The notes below the pieces were generated by a model. That model saw nothing but the letters and a program-made list of their open reading frames with translations, did not search any database and was not told where the DNA came from. From Candidatus Zixiibacteriota bacterium (GTDB lineage Bacteria > Zixibacteria > MSB-5A5 > GN15 > FEB-12), in NCBI GenBank assembly GCA_017999435.1, contig JAGNLV010000002.1, positions 434,001-498,000 of the forward strand: 64,000 nt of DNA. Reading direction: 5' to 3'. The position numbers were made by a program, and so were the translations under genes. Within the stretch, counting starts at the first letter, position 1. Every line of letters begins with the position of its first letter. Below are positions 62,574 to 64,000 of this stretch, piece by piece.

Positions 62574-64000
62574 GTGAGTTCCTTCCTGTGCGTGCTTTTC
62601 CTGCTCGTGAATCCTCCCCCCGCGATGGGCGCGGCATCGGTCTCCCATTTCGCCGTTCCGGTGACGCGCGATGTGCGCCTGCTGCCCTATCGGGTCGACC
62701 TGATTTTCTCCGGCGGGGTTAGCCCGGGCGCCCCGCTGGTGTGCCACCCCTGGAGAGTCTTCAGCGCCGCGGAGTCGGCGAGCGACTCCGTGGTGATCCT
62801 CGCGACATCCAACCAGCCGGAATCGAGCGACTTGCCGTCGATGGTGGAACTGCTGCGCTACCCGGAACGGCTCCCCCTGGAGGAACATCCCATCTGGCTG
62901 ACCGTCACCGATGCCGGGGTCTGGGAGCGCAATGGAGAGCCGCCGAAGGGGCTCTGGTTTGCAGGCTACGCGCAGGACAGCGCCTGGGTGTGCCTGGTGA
63001 ACGGAGCGGCCGAGCCCGGCGGCCGGTTGTTCCTGGCCGCGGGTACCGACTCGACGGGGGATGCGGTGTGGCGATGCGCCCTCCAGGAGGTAGGGGCGTT
63101 TGACTATGACTTTGACGGCGCGGTCGAGCACTTCTTCTACCTGGATCCCGAACGCGGCCTCCGACCCCGGTACTTATACTGCGTGGAGCCGGCCGCCCGC
63201 CGGATCGAGTGGGGCGCGCGAGTATCCAGCCCGCTGCCGCTCGGGTGTATCGTCCCGTGCGGGGACAGCGCCGATGCGGGAATCCTCGCGATCACCTACG
63301 CGCCGGGCCAGGGGGCCTCGGATTCGCTTTTCAGCGACTCTTTCGGGTATCTCGTCCGCCTCGACCGGGCGGGAGCAGTCCGGTATCGGAAAATCGTCTC
63401 GCGCTATTCGGAAGCGACGGGATTAGTCCCGGCCGCCGATGCCTCGGGCTGGTATATCCTGCACACGCTCCCCCTGGTCGACAGCGTGGCGTCGGGCGAT
63501 CTCCGGCCGGGGCCCAGTGTGATCTCGCGGATTGACCGCGACTTTCGGGTGGTCAAGAGCATCGCCATGCCCGACCGCGTCCAGTACATCTTTCCGGCCG
63601 ACTACGACCGCGACGGGGCGGCGGACCTCTATGCGGTGTCGCACGAGGGAGTGATACGGATCTTCGGCGCGGATCTGACATTGAAAGCCGAGTCCGACTC
63701 CAGCTATCTCCAGTATCGCGGTCAGATGACCGGGTGGCCCGGCGCCGACACAGTGCTCTTCTTTCAGGAGCGGGACACCGGCGGTGTTTACACGCCGCAG
63801 TTTGAGAAACTGGCGGCGGTCCCGACGAGCGACTACCGCGATGTTTTCGCCTATGATGATCGGCGTCGGGTGGCCGCCATTCTGGGCGCCGATCGGGACC
63901 GCCACTTCATCGGCTACGTGAGGAAGAGCACCTTCATGGAGGCGGCGACGGCGTTCTACGTGGACTACCAGGCGTGGGTACTCGCGGCGCTCTCGTCGCT
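62574..64000 (+). CDS. Secreted or membrane protein with propeller-like repeats, partial
   Basis: At least 475 residues from GTG 62574; GGAGG lies eight bases before it and the frame is open to the window edge. A short hydrophobic start (SSFLCVLFLLV) suggests a signal peptide. The extracellular part has Ca-binding-like FG-GAP motifs (DYDFDGAVEHFFYLD and DYDRDGAADLYAV) and repeated beta segments, so a propeller-like fold is likely. The last visible residues (TAFYVDYQAWVLAALSSL) look like the start of a membrane helix. The protein may be a sensor with a propeller input domain or a surface protein; the missing C-terminus is needed to tell. Confidence 0.7.
   Translation, partial: MSSFLCVLFLLVNPPPAMGAASVSHFAVPVTRDVRLLPYRVDLIFSGGVSPGAPLVCHPWRVFSAAESASDSVVILATSNQPESSDLPSMVELLRYPERLPLEEHPIWLTVTDAGVWERNGEPPKGLWFAGYAQDSAWVCLVNGAAEPGGRLFLAAGTDSTGDAVWRCALQEVGAFDYDFDGAVEHFFYLDPERGLRPRYLYCVEPAARRIEWGARVSSPLPLGCIVPCGDSADAGILAITYAPGQGASDSLFSDSFGYLVRLDRAGAVRYRKIVSRYSEATGLVPAADASGWYILHTLPLVDSVASGDLRPGPSVISRIDRDFRVVKSIAMPDRVQYIFPADYDRDGAADLYAVSHEGVIRIFGADLTLKAESDSSYLQYRGQMTGWPGADTVLFFQERDTGGVYTPQFEKLAAVPTSDYRDVFAYDDRRRVAAILGADRDRHFIGYVRKSTFMEAATAFYVDYQAWVLAALSS

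Overview
The window is a GC-rich (roughly two-thirds G+C by eye), densely packed stretch of a bacterial chromosome. It carries about 50 genes, one tRNA and no recognisable insertion sequence, prophage or CRISPR array. A two-membrane cell is implied by a TolC-type channel, a periplasmic adaptor with an RND pump, lipoproteins and a cytochrome fused to an outer-membrane barrel. The mix (Rex, multihaem cytochromes, ThyX, M32 carboxypeptidases, Hyp maturation genes, many TPR proteins) fits an uncultured anaerobic or facultative lineage of the FCB / Zixibacteria type. That placement is inference; no rRNA or ribosomal protein genes are present to test it.

Layout. 1-3.4 kb: partial gene, HNH endonuclease, small protein, coaX, alr. 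3.4-7.1 kb: rex with its own promoter and operator, then a two-gene multihaem cytochrome / porin-cytochrome operon. 7.1-14.4 kb: PilX-like protein, DinB, MsrB, prolyl oligopeptidase, a histone H1-like/SWIB fusion, a membrane phosphoesterase. 14.5-17.5 kb: trkA-trkH potassium uptake. 17.6-25.5 kb: two M32 carboxypeptidases around comF-like/dprA, thyX, and a long structured leader RNA ahead of a NADAR-TPR gene. 25.6-35.2 kb: an AbfD-like flavoprotein whose promoter contains a Rex site, a lipoprotein, a GAF/PP2C phosphatase and three TPR proteins. 35.4-42.1 kb: gmd-rmd-ugd nucleotide-sugar genes, then a coupled HEAT-repeat / HD-GYP pair. 42.1-49.2 kb: Ada and a full hypABFCDE operon. 49.3-54.3 kb: a membrane protein, tRNA-Leu and tig-clpP-clpX. 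54.4-62.4 kb: lipoprotein, DapA-family enzyme, a tripartite RND efflux operon ending in an ArsR regulator. 62.5 kb to the end: a secreted or sensor protein running off the window.

Working together. Rex appears to control itself and the AbfD-like enzyme, linking NADH/NAD+ balance to fermentation-type metabolism beside a likely extracellular electron route. The efflux operon has an AT-rich palindrome over its -10 box and encodes a matching ArsR repressor at its end. The hyp operon prepares NiFe-hydrogenases encoded elsewhere. The sugar operon supplies GDP-deoxyhexose and UDP-uronic acid for surface polysaccharide.

Promoters are unusually easy to read: many genes have TTGcc(c)-N17-TATatT. At coaX, alr, the GAF/PP2C gene and perhaps a 71-aa membrane protein the -10 box lies only 5-8 bases before the start codon, which implies leaderless mRNAs. 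The most novel candidates are the structured leader before the NADAR-TPR gene, the shared unnamed N-terminal module of the HEAT/HD-GYP pair, the H1-SWIB protein and the Cyc2-like operon.
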